A stretch of 64,000 bases of DNA from DATFXM01 sp035315885. Lineage in GTDB: Bacteria > Acidobacteriota > Blastocatellia > UBA7656. Under the pieces are notes generated by a model. That model saw nothing but the letters and a program-made list of their open reading frames with translations. It did not search any database and was not told the origin of the DNA. Positions 1-9,325 of this stretch are shown here, piece after piece; the first letter of the stretch is position 1; each line of letters begins with the position of its first letter. Position numbers and translations under genes: made by a program. The stretch spans positions 1 through 64,000 of the forward strand of contig DATFXM010000097.1 in assembly GCA_035315885.1 (NCBI GenBank), written 5' to 3'.

Positions 1-646
<646 letters not shown>

Positions 647-743
647 AATCCTGGTCAGCTTCGATCTCAGCCGAAGTTGACCTTATACTCTTGGTTCCTA
701 CTTCCGCCGAAACTCGGAACGTCTGGTTCTCTTTCGCACTATC

Positions 744-760
744 CAGTTTTCAAAGATCGC
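744..760 (-). promoter_or_regulatory. rRNA leader boxA-like antitermination site
   Basis: On the minus strand the leader contains GATCTTTGAAAACTGG, close to the classical rRNA boxA core (TGCTCTTTGAAAA). It lies between the promoter at 786-813 and the 16S start at about 646. By analogy it should recruit the Nus antitermination complex to the rRNA transcript. The match is visible in the sequence; the function is inferred. Confidence 0.6.
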
Positions 761-785
761 GTATAGCCCCTGAAGGCAAAACCCG

Positions 786-813
786 ATTATACCGCAATTC
801 ATTCGCGTGTCAA
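786..813 (-). promoter_or_regulatory. Strong sigma-70 type promoter of the rRNA operon
   Basis: On the minus strand a perfect -35 TTGACA (813-808) and a perfect -10 TATAAT (791-786) are separated by 16 bases. Transcription would start near 779, giving a leader of about 133 nt before 16S that contains the boxA-like site. This is the best promoter match in the window, as expected for an rRNA operon. Confidence 0.85.
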
Positions 814-836
814 CCTGCCTAGACAAAAAAGTGCTT

Positions 837-862
837 CTAGAATATTCGACTAGAATATTCGA
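837..862. repeat. Tandem 13-bp duplication upstream of the rRNA promoter
   Basis: CTAGAATATTCGA occurs twice head to tail (837-849 and 850-862). Each copy contains the palindrome GAATATTC. The pair lies about 25 to 50 bases upstream of the -35 box of the rRNA promoter. That is where UP elements or activator sites sit in other rRNA promoters, so a regulatory role is possible but not shown. Confidence 0.7.
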
Positions 863-934
863 CGCCACACACAACTCCCAAAAAAGACTAAAAACCCCGC
901 ACACAATCATGACGGCCGCACAAGAACACACCGC

Positions 935-977
935 TAAAAAGCTGAAGGCCACCGCCGGCCGAAGCCGTGCGGTGGCC
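935..977 (-). terminator. Intrinsic terminator after pilC
   Basis: Read on the minus strand, a 9-bp GC-rich stem GGCCACCGC / GCGGTGGCC (977-969 with 955-947) with a 13-nt loop is followed after a few bases by a run of five T (939-935). It lies 24 bases after the pilC stop and before the rRNA promoter, so it would keep pilus-operon transcripts out of the rRNA operon. The T run is slightly removed from the stem, which lowers confidence. Confidence 0.55.
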
Positions 978-1000
978 CTCATCATCGATACAACCCACCC

Positions 1001-2236
1001 TTAGTGATTGCCGCTTCCGCCACTCGCCAACTTGCCGATCAACGTGAACAGCGGCAGATACATCGCTATGACGATCGTTCCTATCGTGACGCCCAGAAAC
1101 ATGATCATCGTCGGCTCCATCAGGCTCAGAAGATTCGCAATCGCCGAATCAACTTCCTGCTCGTAGAAGTCCGCGATCTTTGAAAGCATCGCGTCCAACG
1201 CGCCGGTCTGCTCACCAACTCCAATCATCTGAGACACCATTATCGGAAATACTCCGCTTTGTTTCAGAGGCTCAACAAAAGTCTGGCCCTGCTCGATTCC
1301 CGTCCTGACTTTCTGAATCGCCTCGCCGATAATCACGTTGCCGGCAGTCCTGGCGGTTATATCCAGTGATTCGAGAATCGGAACGCCAGAGCTGAGAAGC
1401 GTAGACAGCGTGCGGCTGAAACGCGCCACCGCAATCTTCTTCAGAATCTGGCCGAAGATCGGGAGTCTCAACAGCAATCCGTCAATTACCTTCTGCCCCC
1501 TCTCCGTCTTGTACCAGGCCTTGAGACCAAACACCAATATGCCAATCACCAAAGCGATCAACCACCAGTAGCTCGCCATGAACTGCGAGATGCCCACCAC
1601 CACCTCCGTCAGCCAAGGCAGCCGCTCGCCCGGTCCCAATAACCCTTCAAAGATGTTCTTAAACGCCGGAATGACCACGATCATGATGATCGATACTACA
1701 ATGATGGATATGACGATGACCGCGACCGGGTAGACCAGAGCGCTCTTCACGTCGCTCTTCAACTTCACCATCTTTTCCAGATACGTGGACAGGCGCTGCA
1801 GGATGATGTCCAGAATACCGCCCGTTTCACCGGCGGCCACCATGTTCGAGTAGAGAGGTTCGAACACTCGCGGGTGCTTGGCCATCGCATCGGCCAGCGT
1901 CATACCGGCCTCGACATCCGATCTCGTTTGAAAGATGACCTTCTGGAAGTGCTTGTTGTCCTGCTGCTGACCGAGAATCTCAAGACATTGAACCAACGGG
2001 AGTCCTGCGTCCAACATTACCGAGAACTGCCGTGTAAACAACGCCAGGTCCTTGCTCTTGACCTTCTCGCGGCCAACCTTTGGCAGACTGATCTCTCTGC
2101 CTTTTTCGCGTGCGCTGGTTAGAATCACTTGCTCGCGCCTGAGCATCGCTTCAAGCGCAGCGCGGTCAGCTGCCACCCTTTCGCCTACTACAATTTCATT
2201 CAGGCGATTGCGGCCCTTGAATACATAAGTCGGCAT
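1001..2236 (-). CDS. pilC: Type IV pilus inner-membrane platform protein PilC (T2SS F family)
   Basis: The 411-residue protein has the GspF/PilC layout: two homologous cytoplasmic T2SSF domains (about residues 70-195 and 275-400). Hydrophobic segments lie near 168-195, 220-240 and 375-395. PilC is the platform that couples the PilB and PilT motor ATPases to pilin assembly and disassembly. It is the last gene of a pilB-pilT-pilC operon, 64 bases after pilT, and is followed by a terminator. Length and N-terminus (MPTYVFKGRN) fit the family. A type II secretion GspF role is less likely because PilT is encoded next to it. Confidence 0.93.
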   Translation of the reverse strand: MPTYVFKGRNRLNEIVVGERVAADRAALEAMLRREQVILTSAREKGREISLPKVGREKVKSKDLALFTRQFSVMLDAGLPLVQCLEILGQQQDNKHFQKVIFQTRSDVEAGMTLADAMAKHPRVFEPLYSNMVAAGETGGILDIILQRLSTYLEKMVKLKSDVKSALVYPVAVIVISIIVVSIIMIVVIPAFKNIFEGLLGPGERLPWLTEVVVGISQFMASYWWLIALVIGILVFGLKAWYKTERGQKVIDGLLLRLPIFGQILKKIAVARFSRTLSTLLSSGVPILESLDITARTAGNVIIGEAIQKVRTGIEQGQTFVEPLKQSGVFPIMVSQMIGVGEQTGALDAMLSKIADFYEQEVDSAIANLLSLMEPTMIMFLGVTIGTIVIAMYLPLFTLIGKLASGGSGNH

Positions 2237-2300
2237 CTTAATCTCCCGGTACTCTCGTTAGAACCAACTCCCGGGGGCTGTGTTTGGCGGCTTGCTAAAA

Positions 2301-3470
2301 CTATCTCCCAACCCTGCCAAGTGGCGCCTGAGGCTTGACCGGACCCCCTCCCTGCGAAGGAAGTCCTGGCGTTTTTGGCGCTGGACCCTGAAGTCCTCCT
2401 GCACCACGATTGATCAGATCCTGCAACTCGTCAGCGTTGGACGAGCGCGATAGAGCCATCTCCAGAGTGATCTGCTTCTTGAAGTACAGAGTGGCAAGAG
2501 ACTGATTGAAAGTCTGCATGCCAAATTTTTCCTGACCCGTTTGCATCATCGAATAGATCTGGTGAATCTTGTCTTCGCGAATAAGGTTCCTGATGGCTGC
2601 GTTGGGAACCAGTATTTCCATCGCAAGACAACGGCCCTGTCCGTTCGCCTTCGGCAGCAGCGACTGCGTGAGAATGCCTTCCAGGACCATCGAAAGCTGC
2701 GTTCGAATCTGCGCCTGTTGATGTGCGGGAAAGATGTCGATGATACGGTTGATCGACGACGCAGCCGAGTTCGTGTGCAGCGTAGCAAACGTCAAGTGAC
2801 CGGTTTCTGCAATTCTAAGCGCGGTCTCGGTCGTTTCGAGGTCGCGCATTTCTCCGATCAGCACGATGTCAGGATCCTGACGAAGAGCAGCTCTGAGCGC
2901 GTTGGCGAATGAGTGCGTGTCCGCGTGCACCTCTCGCTGATTCACTATGCAGCTCTTGTGGGCGTGCAAGTATTCAATCGGGTCTTCCACGGTGATGATG
3001 TGCTCGTGGCGATCCCGGTTCACCTTGTCGAGCATTGCCGCGAGCGTAGTCGATTTGCCGGAGCCCGTAGGTCCAGTAACCAAAATGAGCCCGCGAGGCT
3101 TGTCGCACAGTTTTTCGATTGCAGTCGGAAGTCCCAGCTCTTCAAACGATCTGATCTCGTAAGGAATCGACCTGAAGACCGCACCCACCGCGCCGCGCTG
3201 GTTGAAGATGTTGGCGCGGAAACGTGACAGGCCCTTGATGCCGAATGAGAAGTCGAGCTCGAGCGTTTCTTCGAAGCGGTGCTTTTGCGCGTCAGTCAAA
3301 ACAGAGTAGGCAAGTTGCTTTGTTTCAGCGGGCGTAAGTTCCGGGTAGTCGAGCGGACGCAGGATGCCATGCACTCGTACCATCGGCGGCGAGTTGGTGG
3401 TGATGTGCAAGTCCGAGCCGTTTTGCTCGATCATTTTTCTCAGTAGCTCGCTTAGCGCAATTTCCGGCAT
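2301..3470 (-). CDS. pilT: Type IV pilus retraction ATPase PilT
   Basis: PilT powers pilus retraction (twitching) as a cytoplasmic hexameric ATPase. From the chosen ATG at 3470 the protein has 389 residues. It has Walker A GPTGSGKS (133-140), a Walker B region with IGEMRD (205-210), a His box HLTFATLHT (225-233) and the PilT signature AIRNLIRE (292-299). The C-terminal tail is Pro/Gly-rich and has no known role. The frame is open to 3521, but the extra 17 residues are basic and not PilT-like, and MPEIALSELL is a typical PilT start. GGAGG lies unusually close to this ATG, so the start is moderately certain. It lies between pilB and pilC. Confidence 0.94.
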   Translation of the reverse strand: MPEIALSELLRKMIEQNGSDLHITTNSPPMVRVHGILRPLDYPELTPAETKQLAYSVLTDAQKHRFEETLELDFSFGIKGLSRFRANIFNQRGAVGAVFRSIPYEIRSFEELGLPTAIEKLCDKPRGLILVTGPTGSGKSTTLAAMLDKVNRDRHEHIITVEDPIEYLHAHKSCIVNQREVHADTHSFANALRAALRQDPDIVLIGEMRDLETTETALRIAETGHLTFATLHTNSAASSINRIIDIFPAHQQAQIRTQLSMVLEGILTQSLLPKANGQGRCLAMEILVPNAAIRNLIREDKIHQIYSMMQTGQEKFGMQTFNQSLATLYFKKQITLEMALSRSSNADELQDLINRGAGGLQGPAPKTPGLPSQGGGPVKPQAPLGRVGR

Positions 3471-3527
3471 AGCCTCCAGCCCCCTTCGTTTCGACCGCAT
3501 CCTGCTGCGGCCACCGCCCAACTTTTA

Positions 3528-5270
3528 TTACTTCACCGTCTCGCGAACGACTTCGTCCACTGTAGTCATGCCCTGCCTGATCTTCTCGAGTCCGCTGAGG
3601 CGCAGCGTCAGCATTCCTTCATCGATTGCCTTCCGACGCAGTTCCAGCCCCGAAGCGCCCACAAGAATCAACTCGCGAAGGTCTTCGGTTATCTCCATCA
3701 CTTCGTACAGACCCACCCGGCCCTTGTATCCGGTTCCGTTGCAGGTTGAGCAACCCTGACCCTTGAACGTTCTGACTTCTCGCACCTCGCTTGCCGGGAA
3801 CCCGATGTCCACCATCGCCTCCTGCGGCGTGTGCACCTCGAATTTGCACTCCTTGCAGATTCGTCGCACAAGCCGTTGAGCCTGGATCAGGTTCACCGAT
3901 GTGGCAACCAGGAAAGGCTCAATACCCATGTTCATCAAACGGCTTATGGTCGATGGCGCATCGTTGGTGTGCAGCGTCGAAAGGACAAGGTGACCGGTGA
4001 GCGCTGCCTTTACCGCGATTTCTGCGGTTTCGAAGTCTCGGATCTCGCCGACGAGGATGATGTTCGGGTCCTGGCGCAGGAAAGAGCGCAGCGCCGCAGC
4101 GAAGTTAAGTCCGATCGACTCCTTCATTTGAACCTGATTGATGCCCGGCAGGTTGAATTCGACCGGGTCCTCGGCGGTCATGATGTTTGTTTCCGGTTGA
4201 TTGAGGCTCTGCAGCGCCGAGTACAGCGTCGAAGTCTTTCCAGATCCGGTCGGGCCCGTGACCAGTACCATTCCGAATGGCTTGTTAATGTTGCGCGTGA
4301 ATTTTTCGAGGCTCGCCGGCTCAAAACCGAGCTGTGTCATGTCGAGCCGCAGGTTCTCCTTATCGAGGAGACGGAGCACGATCTTCTCGCCGAAAATCGT
4401 CGGCAGTGTTGAAACACGAAAGTCGAGCTCGCGCGAACGGTTCTCGAGTCGAACCCTGATCTTGATTCGGCCGTCCTGCGGAAGTCGTTTCTCTGCGATA
4501 TCCAGCCTGGACATGATCTTGAGGCGCGAGGTCAGCGCATCGCGCATCTTCATCGGCGGGTTCATTATGTTGTAGAGCACGCCATCCATGCGGAAACGAA
4601 CCCGGAACTCTTTTTCGTAGGGTTCGACGTGAATATCGGACGCGCCTCGTCGAAGCGCATCGACCAGGATTACGTTTACTAGTTTGACGACTGGAGCGTC
4701 CTCGGCCATCTTCTCGAGGTTCTCGAGATCGATTTCCTCTTCTGCTTCGAGATCGAGCTGATCGATGTCCTCGCCGTAGTCGGGGGTGATGGTAGTGGAC
4801 TCCGCCACCAGATCTTCCATGACCTTGGCGAGCTCCAGCTCGCGAGAAGTGCCGTAGTATTTCTTAAGAGAGTTGGTGAGTGCGGTCTCGCTAACCACTA
4901 CCGGCTCGACGGAGAGGCCGGTCATGAATTTTATATCGTCGATTGCGAATACGTTTGTAGGATCGACCATCGCAAGAGTGAGCGTCGCGCCCACTCGCGA
5001 CAGCGGTAGCACCTGATAACGTTCTGATGTTTCCAGAGGAACAAGCCCGACGGCTTGGGGATCGACTTCAAACAGATCCAGGTTGACCGAAGGCACTCCG
5101 TACTGCCGGCTGAGAACGGCAGTCACCTCTTCGTCGGACAACATACAAAGCTTGACGAGTGTCGAAGCTAATCGTCCGCCGTTTACCCGCTGGTAGTCGA
5201 GAGCTTCTTTCAGCTGCTGCGGGGTGATGAGGTTTTCTTTGAGAAGTGATTCGCCCAGTTTAGCTGACAT
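3528..5270 (-). CDS. pilB: Type IV pilus assembly ATPase PilB (GspE family)
   Basis: PilB drives pilus extension. The 580-residue protein starts with an MshEN/T2SSE-N domain (about 1-150), a domain that binds c-di-GMP in some relatives. An acidic linker (165-190) and the ATPase domain follow, with Walker A GPTGSGKTS (339-347), Walker B-like ILVGEIRD (405-412) and His box HLVLSTLHT (427-435). Two CxxC pairs, 472-475 and 507-510, form the zinc site typical of this family. It is the first gene of the operon; pilT begins 57 bases after its stop. A diguanylate cyclase occurs at 62 kb in this window, so c-di-GMP input is possible but speculative. Confidence 0.94.
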   Translation of the reverse strand: MSAKLGESLLKENLITPQQLKEALDYQRVNGGRLASTLVKLCMLSDEEVTAVLSRQYGVPSVNLDLFEVDPQAVGLVPLETSERYQVLPLSRVGATLTLAMVDPTNVFAIDDIKFMTGLSVEPVVVSETALTNSLKKYYGTSRELELAKVMEDLVAESTTITPDYGEDIDQLDLEAEEEIDLENLEKMAEDAPVVKLVNVILVDALRRGASDIHVEPYEKEFRVRFRMDGVLYNIMNPPMKMRDALTSRLKIMSRLDIAEKRLPQDGRIKIRVRLENRSRELDFRVSTLPTIFGEKIVLRLLDKENLRLDMTQLGFEPASLEKFTRNINKPFGMVLVTGPTGSGKTSTLYSALQSLNQPETNIMTAEDPVEFNLPGINQVQMKESIGLNFAAALRSFLRQDPNIILVGEIRDFETAEIAVKAALTGHLVLSTLHTNDAPSTISRLMNMGIEPFLVATSVNLIQAQRLVRRICKECKFEVHTPQEAMVDIGFPASEVREVRTFKGQGCSTCNGTGYKGRVGLYEVMEITEDLRELILVGASGLELRRKAIDEGMLTLRLSGLEKIRQGMTTVDEVVRETVK

Positions 5271-6023
5271 AGTTCGCTACGCCACTCTCCAATGCCTCAG
5301 CCTAAAACGACTTGGTTCCAAACGCGGCCACGGGTTGCGGCCCGAGGAGGAGGCATCCATTAAACTCGTGATCCAGTTCGAGGGTCTTAACGAGACCTAG
5401 AACTCAACGTACAGCGATGCCTCACAAGGTGGGCAACGGTACTCTACCTGAGAGAACTTTGGGGAGCGACAGAACTAATCAGACAAACTGTTCGGGATTG
5501 GGCTGTAGGGGCAACTGAAATCCTTTTAATACCGGCGATTTCAAAACTCTTGCGCTTCAATAAGCTACCGGTCGTTGAGGACGTTACCCTTTTAACATTG
5601 AGCAAAATCGAAGTCAATAATAATCAATTCGCGGCCAGTATACCCGCAATGCACCGCGAAGATGCACAAACTCAACATCGGCGGGCAGATTGGTCGAGTC
5701 GATCTGATAAAGCGGTCGCGTCGTCTAACCGGCAGCAGCTCTCGTGATCTCTCCGTGATAATGAACCTCAGAACGAGGCCTACGAGCGGGGGAAATATAG
5801 AGGATACAGTTCTCCGATCAACCTGGCGGTTTCAACGGTCCGTTGGCTCCCCTTGTAGTTGATCTTTTCTTTCCACATAAGGTCGAGGCCGCCCAATCGC
5901 CTCGCGCCATTGCGAGTCCGAGCGTTCAGCAGACCGCTGAAAACCGGGGGTGCTTGACCGGCAGGAGGCTTTGGAGTAGTTTGAAAAAGCAACAATCCCG
6001 CGGCTAGTCTGGCGAGGTCTAGT
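5271..6023. other. Long intergenic region between pilB and a hypothetical gene
   Basis: About 750 bases separate the divergent genes pilB and the 6024 gene. Only short, non-conserved-looking frames occur, and no tRNA or riboswitch pattern was found. The one supportable element is a minus-strand promoter candidate at 5589-5617, listed separately. A weak plus-strand candidate (TTGAGC at 5598-5603, TAATCA 17 bases later) overlaps it. Confidence 0.5.
5589..5617 (-). promoter_or_regulatory. Candidate promoter for the pilBTC operon
   Basis: On the minus strand TTGACT (5617-5612) and TAAAAG (5594-5589) are 17 bases apart. Transcription would start near 5582 and give a long leader of about 310 nt before pilB. 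The -35 is 5/6 and the -10 is 4/6 to consensus. No sigma-54 type GG/GC element was recognised closer to pilB. Confidence 0.35.
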
Positions 6024-6365
6024 ATGAGTGAGAGCCTTCAATTGCGCGATCCGCTGTTCCGACTAGTGCTACGTTTCAGCAACGGCGAGACCGTTCAGTA
6101 CGTAGTCGGTCAGCCAATAGATACTCGGTCCATCGCGCCAGCGACGCAGTTCGCGATCGTGACGTCGGTTTCGGTCGACAAACCCAGCGAGCTGGTTGAT
6201 GTGTCGGTGTTCAATCTTCGAGACATCAGCTACATCAAAACAAAACGTGTTACGTTGGAGCAGCTAGGCGCCGAACGGCGAATGGCCGGCATCAGAAGCA
6301 CGGCTGGACCTAATGCTGATGACAGCATCATCAAGACTCTGTCGACTCTGAGTTTTATCTCTTAG
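6024..6365 (+). CDS. Small hypothetical protein
   Basis: The product has 113 residues and no recognised family. It looks soluble: no signal peptide or membrane segment, a beta-rich first 75 residues (pattern FRLVLRFSNGETVQYVVG...), then a charged helix and a polar tail. GAGG six bases before the ATG supports the start. It stands alone, 53 bases before the M28 peptidase in the same direction, and may be co-transcribed with it. The coding bias is like that of its neighbours. No function can be assigned. Confidence 0.6.
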   Translation: MSESLQLRDPLFRLVLRFSNGETVQYVVGQPIDTRSIAPATQFAIVTSVSVDKPSELVDVSVFNLRDISYIKTKRVTLEQLGAERRMAGIRSTAGPNADDSIIKTLSTLSFIS

Positions 6366-6418
6366 GAGCGAGCTTCGAGAGTCGGCGGTTCCTTTCGCTT
6401 CGCTAGATGGAGATCCCT

Positions 6419-7366
6419 ATGTCAACCAGATTGACTGCAGCGTTGCTGCTGTCGTTGGTGGTTTCCTGCCAGGGTGGAATCAATGCTTCGCCCCCAAAAC
6501 CGGCAGACTTTCACGCGGATCGCGCATTTGAACACGCAAAAAAACTCGTCGCGTTCGGCCCGCGACCCTCAGGCTCGGACGCAATTGCCAAGACGCAAGC
6601 CTACATCGAAGACGAGTTGAAGAGCTACGGTCTGAACGTCTCCGAAGATGCCTTCACTGCGACTACGCCTAAGGGTCAGATAGCGATGAAGAACATCATC
6701 GGACACGTCGAGGGATCAAAGCCGGGAATCGTGATCGTCAGCGGGCATTACGATACGAAGCTCCAGCCGGGCTTTCTGGGGGCCAATGACGGAGCCTCAA
6801 GCGCAGCCACGGTGCTCGAGCTGGCCCGTGTCTTCGCCAAGTCAAAGCCCGAGTACTCCCTGTGGTTTGTCTTCTTCGATGGCGAGGAAGCTGTTGAAGA
6901 CTGGAGCGCAATGAACGGTGAAGACAACACCTACGGGAGCCGTCATATGGCGGCAAAGATGAAGGCAGACGGAACGCTTAATCGGGTAAAAGCGTTGGTC
7001 CTCGTCGACATGATCGGCGACAAGCAACTCAACATTAAACGCGAAGGCGAGTCGACGCCGTGGATGGTTGAGCTGTTCTGGAACACCGCTAAGGCGTCAG
7101 GTTATGAGAAGGCTTTCGTAAAACAAGAACAGTTTATCTCCGACGATCACCTGCCGTTCAGAGACGCCGGCGTTCCCGTCCTGGACCTCATTGATTTCGA
7201 TTATGGTCCGCAGCATTCCTACTGGCACACAAACGACGACACTCTCGATAAGATTAGCGGCGAGAGTATGAAGACTGTTGGAGACGTGATCATTCTGACG
7301 ATGCCCGAGCTGTTTAAGCGACTCAACAATCCCTCTGCGCAGGCTAAGAAGCCTGATGTCCAATGA
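6419..7366 (+). CDS. M28 family zinc metallopeptidase, glutaminyl-cyclase-like lipoprotein
   Basis: The protein (315 residues) starts with a signal peptide ending in the lipobox-like VVSC, so it is probably a periplasmic lipoprotein. The peptidase domain shows the M28 metal-ligand pattern: SGHYDTK, then NDGASS, then FDGEEA, then DMIGD, and a final His in PQHSYWHTNDD. The HSYWHTNDDTLDK end resembles bacterial glutaminyl cyclases and M28 aminopeptidases; the substrate is unknown. An in-frame ATG at 6407 exists, but GGAG six bases before 6419 favours the second start. It is followed after 18 bases by the dehydrogenase gene. Confidence 0.85.
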   Translation: MSTRLTAALLLSLVVSCQGGINASPPKPADFHADRAFEHAKKLVAFGPRPSGSDAIAKTQAYIEDELKSYGLNVSEDAFTATTPKGQIAMKNIIGHVEGSKPGIVIVSGHYDTKLQPGFLGANDGASSAATVLELARVFAKSKPEYSLWFVFFDGEEAVEDWSAMNGEDNTYGSRHMAAKMKADGTLNRVKALVLVDMIGDKQLNIKREGESTPWMVELFWNTAKASGYEKAFVKQEQFISDDHLPFRDAGVPVLDLIDFDYGPQHSYWHTNDDTLDKISGESMKTVGDVIILTMPELFKRLNNPSAQAKKPDVQ

Positions 7367-7384
7367 ACCCCGGAGAACTCCAGC

Positions 7385-8434
7385 TTGAAGCGTGTCGCGG
7401 TTATTCCCGGTGACGGCATAGGCCCTGAAGTAATTCGCGAAGCCGTGTCCACTCTTGAAGCGGTGCGGTCAAGCTTCGGGCTCGGCATCGAATGGACTCT
7501 CTTTGATTGGGGAGCCGACAAATACCTTTCGACGGGGATCTCGATGCCCGAAGGGGCAATGGAGATGCTGCGTCAGGACTTCGATGCGATCCTCACCGGC
7601 GCCTTCGGCGATCCTCGTGTTCCCGACAACAAGCATGCCGCGGACATCCTTCTGGGCATGCGTTTTGGTCTCGATCTGTACATCAATCTCAGGCCCATAA
7701 CGCTGTTGGATCCCAGACTCTGTCCGTTGAAGGGACGAGAACCGCGCGACGTCGACTTCGTGGTCTTCCGCGAAAATAGCGAAGGCTTGTACACATTCAT
7801 GGGAGGCAACTTCAAAAGAGGTACCGGGGACGAGATTGCGATTCAAGAAGAGATCAACACACGAAAGGGAGTGGAACGGATCATAGTAGCGGCGTTCGAG
7901 TACGCAAAAAGAAATGGCCGCCGCAAAGTAATGATGACCGATAAGTCAAACGTACTCACATACGGTCACGATTTGTGGCAACGCACATTCAAAGAGGTTG
8001 CGTCGCGTTATCCCGAGATCGAAGCCAACCACCTATACGTCGACGTGCTGGCGATGTGGATGGTTCTGGATCCTGGAAGATTTGATGTGATAGTGACCAA
8101 CAACATGTTCGGAGACATAATCACGGACCTCGGTGCGGCGCTTCAGGGGGGACTGGGGATGGCGGCATCAGCCAACATAAACCCCGGAAAGGTCTCGCTG
8201 TTTGAGCCGGTGCACGGAAGCGCGCCTCAATTCGCCGGCAAGAACGTCTCCAACCCAATCGCGGCGATCTCGACCGCCGCAATGATGCTCGAGTACCTGG
8301 GCTACGAAGACGCTGCGAAATCGATCGACGGGGCAGTGAAACAATCCGTAGTCGATTCTCAAACGACCAGGGACATAGGAGGCTCGCTGTCGACCTCCGA
8401 AGCTGGCGACGCGATCAGATCTCACCTCCGCTAA
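7385..8434 (+). CDS. Isocitrate/isopropylmalate dehydrogenase family protein (LeuB-like)
   Basis: A 349-residue NAD-dependent beta-decarboxylating dehydrogenase. The N-terminus VAVIPGDGIGPEV, the segment FRENSEGLY, the metal-binding stretch NNMFGDIITDLGA and the cofactor loop EPVHGSAP are all family hallmarks. 3-Isopropylmalate dehydrogenase (leucine synthesis) is the likeliest role. No leuC, leuD or leuA is nearby, and the family also includes homoisocitrate, isocitrate and tartrate enzymes, so no gene symbol is given. The start is TTG at 7385; no upstream ATG fits, and the GDGIGPEV motif is at the usual distance. Confidence 0.85.
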   Translation: MKRVAVIPGDGIGPEVIREAVSTLEAVRSSFGLGIEWTLFDWGADKYLSTGISMPEGAMEMLRQDFDAILTGAFGDPRVPDNKHAADILLGMRFGLDLYINLRPITLLDPRLCPLKGREPRDVDFVVFRENSEGLYTFMGGNFKRGTGDEIAIQEEINTRKGVERIIVAAFEYAKRNGRRKVMMTDKSNVLTYGHDLWQRTFKEVASRYPEIEANHLYVDVLAMWMVLDPGRFDVIVTNNMFGDIITDLGAALQGGLGMAASANINPGKVSLFEPVHGSAPQFAGKNVSNPIAAISTAAMMLEYLGYEDAAKSIDGAVKQSVVDSQTTRDIGGSLSTSEAGDAIRSHLR

Positions 8435-8465
8435 GCGATCATTGGTTTAAGACGCGACAATCCTT

Positions 8466-9161
8466 CTACGAGACATCGAACTCTTTGGGTAGGCTACCGT
8501 GTCCGTTTTTGCGCGCGGCCTCAGTGACCCTGAGCTTATTCTCGTAATCTGCGATTGCGGTACCCAGATATCGGCGAATCCGTGACAGCCTTAGGCGGGT
8601 CGAAGTCATCTCCAGCAGGCGTTGCTTGAAGTCCGCCTGCACCGGCAACAGCGACGAAATAAAAAGAGAGAAATCTTCCGGATCGTCGGGAAGCTCGTCC
8701 GGGATCGGTCCGAGTGCATCGAGAGCTTTGGCGGCAGCGATGAATCGCTCCGCGGCGCCCGAGACTTCTTCGAACAGGCTCTGCACGTCGTCTTCGATCT
8801 CATCATCGCCAAAGGCGTCTACGCGGGCGATGATGAATGGCTCGCGCTGTGTCACTTCACCCACGCGGTACCTTACAAGTCCGGTGGACACGATGTTCAT
8901 GCGGCCTTCGTCGAGCGGCATAACCGCGTTCACTTTGGCCGCGGTTCCAATGCTCCCGATTCTCGGCGGAGTCTGCTGATTTACCGCCGCCGCGACTTCG
9001 TACGACAATCCAAACACCGCACCGTGATCCAGAATGTACTTCATCATCTGTTTGTAGCGCTCCTCGAAGATATGCAGCGGCAGAATCTCGCGAGGGAACA
9101 GAACGACGGAGAGTGGAAAGATCGCCAGAGCAGCAAGAATCTCATCAAATTCGTCAGCCAC
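8466..9161 (-). CDS. LON peptidase substrate-binding (PUA-like) domain protein
   Basis: The 231-residue protein matches the N-terminal substrate-recognition domain of Lon protease (LAIFPLSVVLFPREILPLHIFEERY...). It lacks the ATPase and peptidase parts, so it is a stand-alone LON-domain protein. Such proteins are widespread, and their role is uncertain, possibly adaptor or ligand binding. The start is GTG at 9161. An extended -10 (TGCTATAAT) places the transcript start almost at the start codon, so the mRNA may be leaderless. It is convergent with the dehydrogenase gene, 31 bases apart. Confidence 0.85.
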   Translation of the reverse strand: MADEFDEILAALAIFPLSVVLFPREILPLHIFEERYKQMMKYILDHGAVFGLSYEVAAAVNQQTPPRIGSIGTAAKVNAVMPLDEGRMNIVSTGLVRYRVGEVTQREPFIIARVDAFGDDEIEDDVQSLFEEVSGAAERFIAAAKALDALGPIPDELPDDPEDFSLFISSLLPVQADFKQRLLEMTSTRLRLSRIRRYLGTAIADYENKLRVTEAARKNGHGSLPKEFDVS

Positions 9162-9167
9162 GGGTCG

Positions 9168-9176
9168 ATTATAGCA
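9168..9176 (-). promoter_or_regulatory. Extended -10 promoter of the LON-domain gene
   Basis: TGCTATAAT on the minus strand (9176-9168) is a perfect extended -10. No convincing -35 exists upstream. The expected start of transcription, about 9161, coincides with the GTG start codon. Confidence 0.5.
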
Positions 9177-9287
9177 TCTGTTTATTGACTGCTACGTTGG
9201 ATGGCGGCCAGAGCGCAGATTTGATCATGAGTAGATTGAAAACCCGCGTGATAGCCCGCGGCTAGGCAAGTGCGATTCACCCAATTA

Positions 9288-9316
9288 TTGACTGCCAAAT
9301 TTGCCTATGTTACTTT
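9288..9316 (+). promoter_or_regulatory. Candidate promoter of the 9326 gene
   Basis: TTGACT (9288-9293, 5/6) and TACTTT (9311-9316, 3/6) are spaced 17 bases apart. The predicted transcript start, about 9323, is three bases before the GTG start codon. No Shine-Dalgarno sequence precedes it, so the mRNA may be leaderless. Confidence 0.35.
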
Positions 9317-9325
9317 TCGGCCAAA

